64,000 nucleotides of DNA, from the NCBI GenBank assembly GCA_051530055.1, contig CM121342.1, forward strand, positions 8,618,001 through 8,682,000, given 5' to 3'. Positions 1-11,938 of this stretch are shown one piece after another. Position 1 is the stretch's first letter; each line of letters opens with the position of its first letter. The notes below the pieces were generated by a model. It was given only the letters and a program-made list of their open reading frames with translations. It was not told the origin of the DNA and searched no databases. A program made the position numbers and the translations under genes. This stretch comes from Neoechinorhynchus agilis (taxonomy: Eukaryota > Acanthocephala).

Positions 1-1782
1 TTAGCCGTCAACCGGTGTCTAGCCTTTTCATTCACTAGCTTTCGCAACTCCTTCTGTCTATTCAATCGTCGTGGAGGATCCATAATCGAATTCTTGGAAA
101 CATTATTACGACTTCGCCCTCGGGCAGCACGAGCGGCTATCCTGGCGCCAATACCATTTCCCGTCACTGGCTCATCATCGTCACCGCCACCACCACCACC
201 ACCACCATCACTGCCCTCCATATCCACATCGTCATTGTCGTCAACTTCAGGAGATTCCTTGCGCTTCTTTTCTAATCGAGATTCTTTGGTCTTAGTGGAA
301 TGATCTTGACGTACTCCATTCTCATCTTGAAACACAATCCTCCATGATCTAATCGAACGCTTGCATTTGGGGGTCAAAACGACGGAATCAACTTCTCGCA
401 CAAGAACCGAATCACCGATACATACAGAAAAAGGTTTTTCCGAATTCGAAATAAGGACGTTTGCGAAACCAACACATAACTGGAAAACCATTCCTTTCTT
501 GGCCATTGCTTTACAATTGACTGAAATGTTCATTCCGTGCTCTTTAAATTCAATTCCGCTTAAAAATCCCAGCGATGAAGGTAAAAACTTTTCAAGATCT
601 CCACGATCAAGACTCTCCTTTAGGTAAGATACGACCAGCGTGTAAACCTCCGACAATAAAATCATGAATGCCATTTGATAAGTTTTTGAAAAAAAGAGAC
701 AAGGAAATAGTTATATTCACGAAAAGTTTAAAATTCAAGCGACATTCATGAAAGTACAGCTCCATTTTTTAATTTTGCTAAAAGGAAGTCGTAGATTTCA
801 AGCATAGCTTCGGCAACTTTAGTCATGGTATCACTTGGACAGACATAAAACGTTCTTGTAATAGACGAGCAGTATCCTCGATACCTCAAACCGAACATGC
901 ATACAATCGTATTGAGCTTTATGAACTCTTCGTTGCTTTGGAAGCTGAATTTTAGCGAGCATTTTTCACCACTTTGTACAATTGGTTCAAAAGCAACATC
1001 AATGTGTTTAAGATCTTCTTTACTGACATAGGTCGTATTCGAAATTAGATTATACATCTTAGAAGCCAGCTTAGAATGCTTCACCTTTCGTTCTTGGGAA
1101 AAAATGTCGCACATTTCCTTCTTTAGATACCGATTAAATATATCAACGAGGTAATCACATGCTTTCTGAATGTAAGCCAACTCGTGAACGTCTCGACAGG
1201 CCATGAGTTCACAAAATTGATAAGAGACGTCCTCCCTATTGAATACTTCGAGGTGCTTTGTCCATTCTTTGACGAAATATCCACGAGATTTATCTTTGAT
1301 GAACACACCGACGGTTTTTCCCAATCTACTGCTCTTTATAAACTCAATGGCCCGTTTAAACACTTTTGAACAATCGTTGCGTTCACCACTAATTTGAAGG
1401 AATTCGAATTTAAGACGATGAACATTGAACTCCCGTGTACATGATTGAATCATATCCTTTATCTTTTGAATAGTAGTACCGGCGGAAACAAATAAGACGG
1501 TGTCATGGAGGAAAAGGATAATCGTATTATGAAGTTCCATTCCAAATAGCCATATCTGCACGCTAAAGGATTTACAATAAAAGTTCGTGTCGTTATCATT
1601 GTCGCCAGCGGCTACACAAATCGCATCAATGTTATTTAGATTCGCCTAATAATATTGATATATACATATGAAACACACAAACGAACTCAAATGGAATCAC
1701 TCACCTCGAATTTGTCGTAAATCTTGGCAAGTCGTTCGAAAAAGATCTTTGGCTCAAGAAAGGCCATTCTGAAATGCATCAT
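1..1782 (-). CDS. SUPT16H: FACT complex subunit SPT16, 5' part (runs off left edge)
   Basis: Histone chaperone that, with SSRP1/POB3, loosens and rebuilds nucleosomes during transcription and replication in the nucleus. Exons read as 1705-1782, 758-1645 and 647 down to the window edge, with GT-AG introns of 59 and 110 bp. The translation follows animal SPT16 in order: the N-terminal start (MAFLEPKIFFERL), NIDAICVAAGD, IWLFGMELHNTII, the inactive M24-peptidase-like domain, the KKGMVFQLCVGF and VCIGDSVLVRE strands, then an acidic and Gly-rich linker and the basic helix GARIAARAARGRSNN leading into RRLNRQKELRKL. The middle domain, histone-binding domain and acidic tail lie outside the window. 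ATGs at 1782, 1779 and 1767 are in frame; 1767 fits the family best and lies one base after TTTCAG, a possible trans-splice site. The family call is secure; exon edges are inferred from splice signals and homology. Confidence 0.92.
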
Positions 1783-3295
1783 ATTTAAACCGGTTTTTTG
1801 TTTCAATTTCAAACGCCACTTCTTTTAATTTCTAATTATACACGCGGAAAAAAAGAACTTTACAAACACGAGAAAATAGACACTTTTGGACATGTTGTGA
1901 TCATAATTTAAGAAATGTTATTTAAAATTTAGATATTACACCACATTTAAAACTCTATCATCATACTCAAAAAAATCTTTTTTGTTGACGATTACATTCG
2001 GTCGAGTGGTTAGAGATATGTTGTTGTTATTTTGGTCGCTTATGAACACCCGAGAAGATCGCATTAAAGAAACAAATGAATATTTTTCGATACTGATTTT
2101 AAAAATTATTGTGGCAAATTCCTATGAACTTTTTTTAGATTATCTCCAATTTTCTCTTTATGGTATAGTTTCTAACACATATTTAAATCCAACACAGCAA
2201 TCGTCTTATTCTAAAGTATACAAAAAAATGGATATTAAAAAGATTGCAAATAAAGCATGAATCAAAATAGAGCAAAGCATATTTTTCAATCATTAATATC
2301 GATAATTAGATGAAACAACTAAATCGAAATGAATTCCAGTGCTGGGAAATTAAAAGTGCCTTCATTTTAAACATAAATACATATCGGCATTTCATTTAAA
2401 AGTAGAATTGTAATCCTAAAACGTCACATGAACAATCAAATTTTTAATGTAGCGAATGCAAACGATATTGATTTTTCCACATATTAACGGAGTATCGTAG
2501 TATTCGAGAACACTATCAATGGAGTGCTCGATAATTGAAATCAGTAAATTTGACCTTTTCTATAAAAAAAGATAAAGAAAATGACAAAATTTATCGACAT
2601 CTAAAAAAGAGAGGTATAAATGAGTTTTTAGAATCAAAATGTAAATCAAAACTCAATGTTTGTTCATGGCCACTTGACCAGAATTGCTTCAATTTTTCAC
2701 CCATAAACAAACAAGAATAATTCATTTTTAAACTAATAATCAATGTAAATTTTAGAAAGAGATCTTATGTGGATTTAAATGTGTTTCAAAAAAATCAATA
2801 CCGATCAACCGATAGCATGAAATTTCTAATTCTTCAACGAGGGATTAAAGCTCACAACGTCCTAAGAAAAATTTTTTTGTCAGAACAACCGACATATCAT
2901 GCCATAAAACCATTGGCGAAAAAGAAAATGCCAAGAAAGAACAAAACGAAGGTCACCAATAACGCTTAACCCGAAAAATCTTTAAAAATCGTCGTTTTTA
3001 TCAGGTTGGCTCGAGTTTGAAATGACTGTGCAATTTTTCTTCCCAATTGTTCAAAGAAGCAACATTCATGTGATTGCAAACAAGACGCATCCCACCTTCA
3101 TAAATTTAGTATTGATGTAAAAATAACCAAGAATACGCGACCGCTCCAGGAACCATCGACGTGAGTACGCGATCAAAATCGCACGTCATCAAAAAATTAA
3201 GTGTTTTCTTTCGTGTTTGCGATACGAAACCGCGCGTCTTCTTCCAATGGTTTAACGTTGGGCAAAAGAAATTCTTGGGTGCACTTGAGGAGAAA
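1783..3295. other. No recognisable gene
   Basis: AT-rich sequence upstream of SPT16. The open frames at 1982-2260, 2535-2720 and 2769-2969 are Lys/Asn/Ile-rich with no motif that I recognise, so I read them as chance frames. The last 150 bp resemble a stretch at about 5430-5475, upstream of the second LicD copy. Confidence 0.5.
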
Positions 3296-4358
3296 ATGCC
3301 AAACACGAACGCAATGCACGATGGCGTGGTCCGTTACGACGAAGTTGCATTTGGTCGTAATCGAACTCTTGTAAGACTTATCGAATTTAGTGAATCGCAT
3401 AAAACGTACCAGGGCTGTACTCAGAAAACTCCTCGGTGTAAGGAACGTGCACATTTCGATGAAGAGCTTCAACTAAGAATAAATACCCCACCTTGCTGTC
3501 GGCGCAATCTTATTTTAACTTATTACGACGTACTGGATGTCCTTGAAAAGTTTAAGTTTTCTTACAGTCTCGAAGGCGGCAGTGTCTTAGGTGCATATCG
3601 AGACAACGGACACATTACGATTGGTGATTTTTTCATTTTTTTAACGAATGGGAAGTGTTCTTAATATAATCTCTTTTGTATACTTTTGTAATAATTTTCT
3701 TTTATCGGATAGGATTCCGATTACAATTACCAATTTTCTTGAAATCTGCATTCACTTTTATAGTATATGTTAATGGAAACTTGAATTTATCTAAAAAAAT
3801 TTAACTTTTTTCAATCAATTTACTTTTCTTTAGACGATCGCTTGTTATTCGAGAATTTTCGTTTGCTTGCTTAGCATTTGAATATTGCCATTTTAATTAA
3901 TTGTTTGTCTCTTTTTTTATCTCAAAGCCAACGAAGAAATCACTTGTATTCCATACGACGATGATATAGATTTTATTGTTAATTCAACGGAATACGATCG
4001 GTTCATGGCGGTAGCGAAACCAATACTTGAACAGGAAAACTTTCGAAAAGTTAGAGATGTTAGAGCAAGAAAGCAGACTCATATTCAAGTTAGCGATACG
4101 AATAGACTTTCGGTTGATATTTTCTGGTTCATCGACAACGGCACTTCAATTAATATTCAGTTCAATTTGCTTAAGTACGATAAAAAGATGATATTTCCAA
4201 CCAAACGGATTGTCTTCGAGAACAGGTCGCCACGAGGTCCAGCGAAGGTGGTGGAATATTTAGAACGAATATACAATAATTGGCAGTATCCTCTGGATTG
4301 CAGTATTAGAGGAGGCCATAATTGCAAGGGAAAACCCATGTATAGTAATGACCTTTAA
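3296..4358 (+). CDS. LicD/fukutin-like nucleotidyltransferase, copy 1 (5' end replaced)
   Basis: Member of the LicD/FKTN/FKRP family, whose members transfer sugar- or polyol-phosphates onto glycans, usually in the Golgi; the substrate here is unknown. Exon 1 ends at 3623 and exon 2 is 3928-4358; the 304 bp intron joins GHITI to ANEEITCIPYDDDIDFIV. Family marks are FSYSLEGGSVLGAYRDNG and the metal-binding DDDID. From the first ATG (3296) this gives about 252 residues. Copy 2 starts with a hydrophobic signal-like segment, but here that part is missing: similarity begins at VRYDEVAF (3329), and upstream lies unrelated sequence, some of it resembling 5430-5475. A soluble, mis-targeted product or no product at all is possible. 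Exon 2 is intact, unlike in copy 2. Family call good, exact biochemical role unknown. Confidence 0.72.
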
Positions 4359-5764
4359 TGATCAAAAATCGAAGTTTCTCACTCTCTTTAGTGCGGTGTC
4401 ATATTCGCGATGTTTTACAATTATTCAAACTTTTGTAAATTCTAATTATAAAGCACACACGAATGCAGCCAAAACTTGAACAAGCGGCACGTTAAAAAAA
4501 TCAATGATAATATTACCGTAGCTAAATTCGGTTTCTCGTTTATTTTTTGCGACGATATGACAGCATAAACAAAAATTCCTCGGTCACAAATGCCGAAATT
4601 TGTTATTATCGTGTAGATGTATTGCACTTCGCTCCTTATTTTTGTAATATTTGCACTTTATTGCTTTTGAAATTTAATTGGAATTCGCTGTTTTTGTCTG
4701 AAGTTGTAATTTAGTTAAAATCAATTTTTTGTCTCGAACTTATCTATCACGAATTCCGCTTGTGCTATTTCTATTCGTCTAAAAATTAAGGAACAGTATT
4801 TGTCGTCAATTTGATTATTTCGCATAATGGGAATTTTTTAGCATGCATTCGAACTAATATAAAGTTTTCAGAATTATTGTTAAGAAGGCTGCTGATTGTT
4901 TTAAAGTTTAATTTTTAAGATCTTCAAATTAGGCGGTATCTTACGTTTAACGGAAACATCTATCCCTTCGTCCATTTTTACATTCCGATATTTTGACGAA
5001 AGAGAGATCATTGCCGAAATTAGCCAATCAGAGTAAAACGAACTGAGAAAACATTTTCTTTTGAGTCGTTCGTGTTTTCGTCCAAATCCTGGTTTATATT
5101 ATTCGGTTAAAAATGCGAACTATAAGTTATTTCGTATTTTACAGATATTTTAACTCTTTAAAACGTACTATTCCTTCTAATTGTTTGGAGTACAGCGGTT
5201 CACTGATATTTGAGTTTTTTTTAATTTTCGTTGGAGACGAAGAGATAACGAACTCTGACGTTTTAGAGATCGCTGATTACGAAGCTCAAGTGTTTGTATT
5301 GTTAAAGGAGCTCGAAAAGTCTCCAAATTACTTTAATTTTTTACTGTTTGTTTCTTCACTGGAGTCTATTTAGCCGGTTCAATTCTTTTTTTGATAAGTA
5401 AAATCTTTCTTTTTTGCTGAAAATGCCAATACAAAGGAGAATATGGCGAACGCGAACGCAATACACGACGGCGCATTAGATTTATAAGGCTTATAAGCGC
5501 TCTTTGGATATGTTATGCATTTATTTGATATTTTTGTTCTTTTAGTTTTGATTTCATTTAATATAGACGAATTTGAAAGCAAAGCTTACGGATATTCGCT
5601 TATCGCCATGAGCCCATAAAACTTTCAAAATCCATTCAAATTTAACGCTTTGTATTACTTTGAACGCTTTATAATGGTTCATCGAGATTCGTTCTTTATC
5701 TTTACGGGCTAACTTAAAGAGCATAGTTTCCGATCCTCAACTAACGACGTCGTAGAAACTCTCA
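4359..5764. other. Intergenic; 3' flank of copy 1 and spacer
   Basis: 4359-5020 is the duplicated 3' flank. 5021-5764 is unique AT-rich spacer. A frame with an ATG at 5113-5373 (86 residues) has no known motif and no support beyond being open. Around 5430-5475 lies a short block resembling the sequence just before the similarity start of copy 1. Confidence 0.45.
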
Positions 5765-6928
5765 ATGATCGTCAATTTCTTAATTGCCTTCTTATCACTC
5801 GAAAGTGCCTGCGGCTACAGGTGGTACTACGACCGAGCCAATTACACTCTCTTCCGTTCAAACAAAAAAGTAGATCTAACTAAGCCCAGATTTCAAGCTG
5901 TCCGTTACGACGAAGTTGCATTTGGTCGTAATCGAACTCTTGTAAGACTTATCGAATTTAGTGAATCGCATAAAACGTACCAGGGCTGTACTCAGAAAAC
6001 TCCTCGGTGTAAGGAACGTGCACATTTCGATGAAGAGCTTCAACTAAGAATAAATACCCCACCTTGCTGTCGGCGCAATCTTGTTTTAACTTATTACGAC
6101 GTACTGGATGTCCTTGAAAAGTTTAAGTTTTCTTACAGTCTCGAAGGCGGCAGTGTCTTAGGTGCATATCGAGACAACGGGCACATTACGATTGGTGATT
6201 TTTTCATTTTTTAACGAATGAGAAGTGTTCTTAATATAATCTCTTTTGTAATTTCTTGTAATAATTTTCTTTATCGGATAGGATTCCGATTACAATTACC
6301 AATTTTCTTGAAATCTGCATTCACTTTTATAGTATATGTTAATGGAAACTTGAATTTATCTAAAAAATTTAACTTTCTTCAACCAATTTACTTTTCTTTA
6401 GACGATCGCTTGTTATTCGAGAATTTTCGTTTCTGTTTGCTTAGCATTTGAATATTGCCATTTTAATTAATTGTTTGTCTCTTTTTTTTATCTCAAAGCC
6501 AACGAAGAAATCACTTGTATTCCATACGACGATGATATAGATTTTACGTTAATTCAACGGAATACGATCGGTTCATGGCGGTAGCGAAACCAATACTTGA
6601 ACAGGAAAACTTTCGAAAAGTTAGAGATGTTAGAGCAAGAAAGCAGACTCATATTCAAGTTAGCGATACGAATACACTTTCGGTTGATATTTTCTGGTTC
6701 ATCGACAACGGCACTTCAATTAATATTCAGTTCAATTTGCTTAAGTACGATAAAAAGATGATATTTCCAACCAAACGGATTGTCTTCGAGAACAGGTCGC
6801 CACGAGGTCCAGCGAAGGTGGTGGAATATTTAGAACGAATATACAATAATTGGCAGTGTCCTCTGGATTGCGGTATTAGAGGAGGCCATAATTGCAAGGG
6901 AAAACCCATGTATAGTAATGACCTTTAA
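5765..6928 (+). pseudogene. LicD/fukutin-like nucleotidyltransferase, copy 2 (frameshifted)
   Basis: Same family as copy 1. Exon 1 (5765-6194) begins with MIVNFLIAFLSLESACG, a signal-peptide-like or anchor segment, then WYYDRANYTLF and the shared catalytic half with FSYSLEGGSVLGAYRDNG. Exon 2 (6499-6928) would supply DDDID and the C-terminal half. It is one base shorter than its twin: around 6546 the reading GATTTTATTGTTAATTC of copy 1 is GATTTTACGTTAATTC here. This shifts the frame just after the metal-binding DDDID and soon meets a stop. The rest of exon 2 stays open in the old frame, so the damage is recent, or it is a sequencing error in a T-rich stretch. The 5' end looks like the true ancestral one. 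Confidence 0.68.
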
Positions 6929-7590
6929 TGATCAAAAATCGAAGTTTCTCACTCTCTTTAGTGCGGTGTCATATTCGCGATGTTTTACAATTATTCAAAC
7001 TTTTGTAAATTCTAATTATAAAGCACACACGAATGCAGCCAAAACTTGAACAAGCGGCACGTTAAAAAATCAATGATAATATTACCGTAGCTAAATTCGG
7101 TTTCTCGTTTATTTTTTGCGACGATATGACAGCATAAACAAAAATTCCTCGGTCACAAATGCCGAAATTTGTTATTATCGTGTAGATGTATTGCACTTCG
7201 CTCCTTATTTTTGTAATATTTGCACTTTATTGCTTTTGAAATTTAATTGGAATTCGCTGTTTTTATCTGAAGTTGTAATTTAGTTAAAATCAATTTTTTA
7301 TCTCGAACTTATCTATCACGAATTCCGCTTGTGCTATTTCTATTCGTCTAAAAATTTAGAAACAGTATTTGTCGTCAATTTGATTATTTCTTCTCCTAAT
7401 AGGAATTTTTTAGCATGCATTCGAACTAATGTAAAGTTTTCAGAATTATTGTTAAGAAGGCTGCTGATTGTTTTAAAGTTTAAATTTTAAGATCTTCAAA
7501 TTAGGCGGTATCTTACGTTTAACGGAAACATCTATCACTTCGTCCATTTTTACATTCCGATATTTTGACGAAAGAGAGATCATTGCCGAA

Positions 7591-8795
7591 AAACCCTAAC
7601 ATGAACCAAAAAGATATTATCTCCTATAAATTATCTAAAGCGTCGAAATTATCACATTTTATATTAGAAGTTATAAATTGGGACTTAGTAGAAATATTAT
7701 GTATACAGGAAGCAGGAAATGAGATCTTAGTTCAAAGAGACGAATTCATGGAGTTTATTCTGGGACTCAAGGGAGGAGGTGAAATTAATCCAAATATGGG
7801 GTTATCAGGAGGGTTCCAGACATTTATATATAAACAATATTGCCCAAAACTTCTTTTTCAAATAAAAGAAGAGGAATTTGCAATTCAGATTATACCGATG
7901 AATAATTTATTTAAGGAGCGTCTAACGCAGGTAGATAGGATTATACTGTGCAATATTTATATAGCTCCCCGTAAGGTGTCTTGGTTTAAAAAGAATAAAG
8001 AAAGATGGTTGACTGAATGACAGCCTGATATTATTTTAGGAGATTTGAATTCTAATGAGATGTCTTCTTTTTCGCACTGGAATACAGTATATGATTTTCA
8101 TTTTCCTCCTAACCCTTCGTTTCATAATTATACGAAACAAGCTCACACGTTTTTAGATGTGATGCTTACTAAAAAAACCTTAGATCTATCGGTAACGACG
8201 AGGGGTCAATTTTTTAAAAACAAATATTTACGTCATGACATGATAATTTTTAGTGTAGGTCAGAGTGATATCCGAATGAGAACTGATACTAGGAACCCTA
8301 AATTGATAAAAAAACTTTAATGAAGAAATCAAAGGTGTTATGATAAATATGGAAAAGATTTCTCTTGAAACTGTCAACAGGGTCATCTCAGAGGCTGCCA
8401 AAAAGCTTTTAACTTTTGTAGGGCATATTAGGCGTAACTTTGTTTCTAAAAGCACAGGAGGAATGTTTCGAATGGCCAGAATATGCGAGGCTAGAGGGGA
8501 CGAGGTTGAGAAGAAAATTTAGATGGAGAGGTTATTTAAAGGAAAATACTGGGATGAGATAGATAGGATACAGTTGGCTCTCAAGATGCGAAAGGGTTTC
8601 TGGCAAATTATTCTGGGTCGAAAAAGGGTTGACTGGAAAGTTAAAGCCTCCGGTTAGATAGGGACAATAACATATCCGTTCGTGATAGAACAAATCCTGT
8701 CCTATCACATTTTAGGAGTTTCTTCAATTCCAACTTGGTGGCCGGTTAAAGTGAATTGCCGATGGGAGGTGCCGCATGAATAAATACTAAATTGC
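7591..8795 (+). mobile_element. APE-type LINE copy L1, internally deleted
   Basis: Starts where the LicD duplication ends. Frames 7565-8020 and 8045-8320 carry an apurinic/apyrimidinic-like endonuclease: VEILCIQEAGN, ILCNIYIAP, then GDLNS and the PNPSFHNYTKQAHTFLDVML block also seen in copies L2 and L4. 8520-8650 matches the basic linker (FWQIILGRKRVDWKVKAS). The reverse transcriptase is absent: the sequence passes directly to a tail with GCATGAATAAATACTAAATTG, close to the 3' ends of the other copies. So it is a deleted copy with several stops and shifts. No target-site duplication is evident. Confidence 0.7.
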
Positions 8796-11700
8796 TGGAA
8801 TGGTAAGGCGTCACTTGCTATGCTTTAAAGCTTACGTTGAGGTCTGGAAAGCGGACTCCGAATTAAAAAGAAATTCGAACAATATAAAGATCGCCCCATC
8901 AACACCCTCCTATCACACGAGTAAGATTACGGTTTCGGATAACGCCGGACCTCCATCCCAACCCGTCTGTAATGAAGAGGAGATATGCCAAAGAATCTGA
9001 TAAAGTCCTACATGAAGTTACTCATCGGATATCAACACTTTTCAACAACCTGCAGAAACAAATCGCTCAAAAAATACAAAATTTACTCGCCATCACGATT
9101 CCGAATGCGATTATAAATCCGACACCGAATAACAATAATCTAGCAGCACCAGATTCGAATAAGGTCAGCGGTAACCCACCTGCAACGGCCAATCCATACA
9201 GGGGAAAGAGACAACCGACTAAAGCTAGTAAAGCAGGTGGAAAAAACTTTCATCGCTCGATAAATGAAGGAAATAACAAACTCATCACTAGCGACTCTGA
9301 TGCTGTGATGGATGTTGTAGAATGACGATGAGTTGGTCCTCGCCAACGCCGCTTAACCTGCACTGCTTACAATGGAATTCGGGTGGAGCCGCGGCTCTAA
9401 ACAGGTTTGATATTTTTACTTACATCACAGAAGATGTTATCTGTATTCAAGAGGCCAAAAAGGCTGCAGTAGGATCCTATGTTTTACCACAAGCATTTTT
9501 ACTAAAATACGATGTTTTCCCAACATTTCCGTTGAATCATTACTGTAGCGGTCTCTTAACAATCTTTAAAAAACATCTTTCAGCGTCGCTGATCCAAAAT
9601 TACATTAGTGAAAATCCTTCCTATGCTATTTTTAAAATTCACGCGAACGGAAAGGAGTGTATGCTGATTGGCAACATTTACGTACGTCCTAAATTTATCC
9701 ATAAGAAAGATACGAAGGACATCGTTTGTAAGCTTTGGCAACATCTTTTTGGTGATTTTTACGACCCTACAGGAGAATGGACCAAAGCTATAGTAAATAG
9801 AGAAGGCTCTCATGTATTTTTAACACCCACCCAACCCACATTTCACAGGATATCGAGTAATGTTCACTCTTGGTTGGATGGATGCTATGTCCCATCCAAC
9901 CGACAGGAAAGCATTACAATTGCAAAACAATGCGATTTATCGGAAGCATGCTATCATGATCTGATAACATGGTACTTATCCAGCGACAAGTCTTTAAGCC
10001 GTAGATTCCGGTTTTCGCCCATTAACGTAGCCTTTTTCAATTTCGCCATTAAACGCTCCCTTCACGAATTTCTGAATCGCCAGGAATGGAATTCTTTACT
10101 TTTTAATCTCTCAAACAAATTTTTGTCTATTCCCAATCATTTTTCAAGAGGAGCAGTTACCTCAAACTATCTTAAATACTGTGCATCCCAAATTAAATAA
10201 GCTAACTTGCATCAGGATGCTCCCATGCAAAAGTTTTGGTCCAACAAATACTGGACTTGCAATTATAATCTGCATTTGCAACAACATCGTAGAGTAATGA
10301 AGAATCTTTCCTCCTCTACGAAATCCTTTTGGCGGGTTTTGAAGAATTCGAAATTTATCAAATGGAAGGACAAAGCTTCAAGATGGATCAGATCTTCATC
10401 GTATAAGGTGGTATTGTACGACATTTTAGGCAAACTCTCCGTTGGAGCAACAAATGTTTCCCCTACTAATGATTTGCTAACCCTCCCACTATTGCGATCA
10501 TTAAATGAAGGAGATTTGCATATGGATGATATTTTAAAAGCATGGGGAAGTATGATAAAGTTGTCATCAAATAATTTTTGTGCTTCTAGTAAATGCCTAA
10601 GGTATATAGAACCTTCAATCCGACCCCTAATCGCCTCTTGTATGCTTAGAGCATCTAGAGAGGATTGGTTGAGCATTAACCTGGCACGGAGAATTCTTCT
10701 CGTAAAGCCAAAAAGAAGGTGGTCAATTCCTCCTCAGATCTTAGGCCAATTTCCATTCAGAACGCCCTAGTATCTCTTTATGAGAAAGCTCTTGGTTGAG
10801 CATTAACCTGGCACGGAGAATTCTTCTCGTAGAAGCCAAAAAGAAGGTGGTCAATTCCTCCTCAGATCTTAGGCCAATTTCCATTCAGAACGCCCTAGTA
10901 TCTCTTTATGAGAAAGCTCTTGCCGCCCGTTTGATGGAATTTTGTAGGGAAAAGGACGTTATAAACCGAAACTGCCACGGTTTTTACCAAGGGAGATCCG
11001 TAACTTCTGCAACAAGAGCCATCTATGATTCCCTTAGGTACCAAAATTTTAGGTATCGCTGCCTCATTTCATTCGATTTTACCGCAGCGTATGACAACAT
11101 TGATCTTCAATTTTTAATGCGCTACATGGTCCTTCTCAACTTCCCACAAGATATTGTAGTTCGTATCAAAGATATTTTAGCCACCAAGTCCTTTTATTTT
11201 GATGACGACGAGGATCATAAAATCTTTTATCCTAAAAAAGGTTTACCACAGGGCTCCCCACTATCTCCTATTTTATTTCTAATAGCCATGCAACTTATGG
11301 CCAATTTCTATAAGGAAGGTGTCAATATTTTTATATATGCTGACGATATAAGTGCAGTTTTATTTACCAACAACTCCTGGGAATTACCTATACTACTGAA
11401 GGAACTGTTAGCCCATATCAACAAACATGCAGTACTCATGGGCATTGAACTTAACCCTAACAAAACCAATATTATGGCTGTAGCGGGCAGCGGATATGTA
11501 AATAAGAAACTTAATTTAATAATTAAAAATCAATTTTTACATATTTTAGATCAAACCAACATCGTTGGTCATTTACGTTTTAACAAAATTAAAATTTTAG
11601 GATACCGTTTTAACGCAAATTTGAATGAAAAGTAAGATATGAAACTTTTTAAAAGAATTTTAATAACTGCCAAACGTTACTGTACAAGAGCGTTGAGGCT

Positions 11701-11935
11701 GCAACTAAGCTATAAAAAACAATATTTTATCTGGAAAACATGGGCAATTACTGCCCTAACCCTTTTTAGTCGCGGTCGTCCACCCGAACAGCGGCCCATT
11801 TTCGGTGAGGCCCTGCTACAAAACGCGTCATTCTTAAGACAAAAAAGAGAAAATGGAATCGGTCAAGAGAATGAACTACTGGCTGCAACTATAAACAAAA
11901 TTAACTTAAAATCCCATGTTTCACAACTTTGAGCG
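8796..11935 (+). mobile_element. APE-type LINE copy L2 (ORF1 + endonuclease + RT), nearly complete
   Basis: Begins directly after the 3' end of L1. ORF1 (8800-9325, one frame change near 8990) has a possible coiled coil (VLHEVTHRISTLFNNL) and a basic Asn/Pro-rich tail, with no zinc knuckle seen. ORF1 and ORF2 overlap as ATGA at 9322. ORF2: AP endonuclease (LQWNSGGAAALNRFD, VICIQEAKKA, IGNIYVRP), basic linker, then RT with RPISIQNALVSLYEKAL, SFDFTAAYDNID, GLPQGSPLSPILF and the YADD box. In-frame stops lie at 10198-10200 and 11633-11635. A 127-bp tandem duplication (10665-10791 / 10792-10918) shifts the frame inside the RT. No RNase H was seen. The I/Jockey group is my best guess at clade. Not functional as read. 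Confidence 0.85.
10665..10918 (+). repeat. 127-bp tandem duplication inside the LINE RT
   Basis: The block beginning TTGGTTGAGCATTAACCTGG and ending in GAGAAAGCTCT is present twice in a row. The copies differ by about one base (GTAAAGCC against GTAGAAGCC). It encodes the INLARRILLV-to-YEKAL stretch twice. Being nearly identical, it is much younger than the LINE insertion, or it is an assembly artefact. Confidence 0.9.
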
Positions 11936-11938
11936 CTA

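Larger units (their letters stand above)
3329..7590 (+). repeat. Direct tandem duplication of ~1.7 kb (3329-5020 and 5901-7590)
   Basis: The two blocks are nearly identical, including the intron, the 3' flank and about 650 bp beyond the stop codon. They start together at GTCCGTTACGACGAAG and end together at ATTGCCGAAA. After that, copy 1 continues into sequence of unknown origin and copy 2 meets a LINE at 7591. Differences are mostly single bases and short indels in A/T runs, which suggests a recent duplication. Confidence 0.9.

Noticed and set aside
94-627. Plus-strand frames with Pro/Ser-rich proteins
   Set aside because: They are antisense shadows of the SPT16 exon, whose minus-strand frame matches the family.
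3161-3295. N-terminal extension of LicD copy 1
   Set aside because: It begins at GTG, not ATG, and is not shared with copy 2; no support that it is coding.
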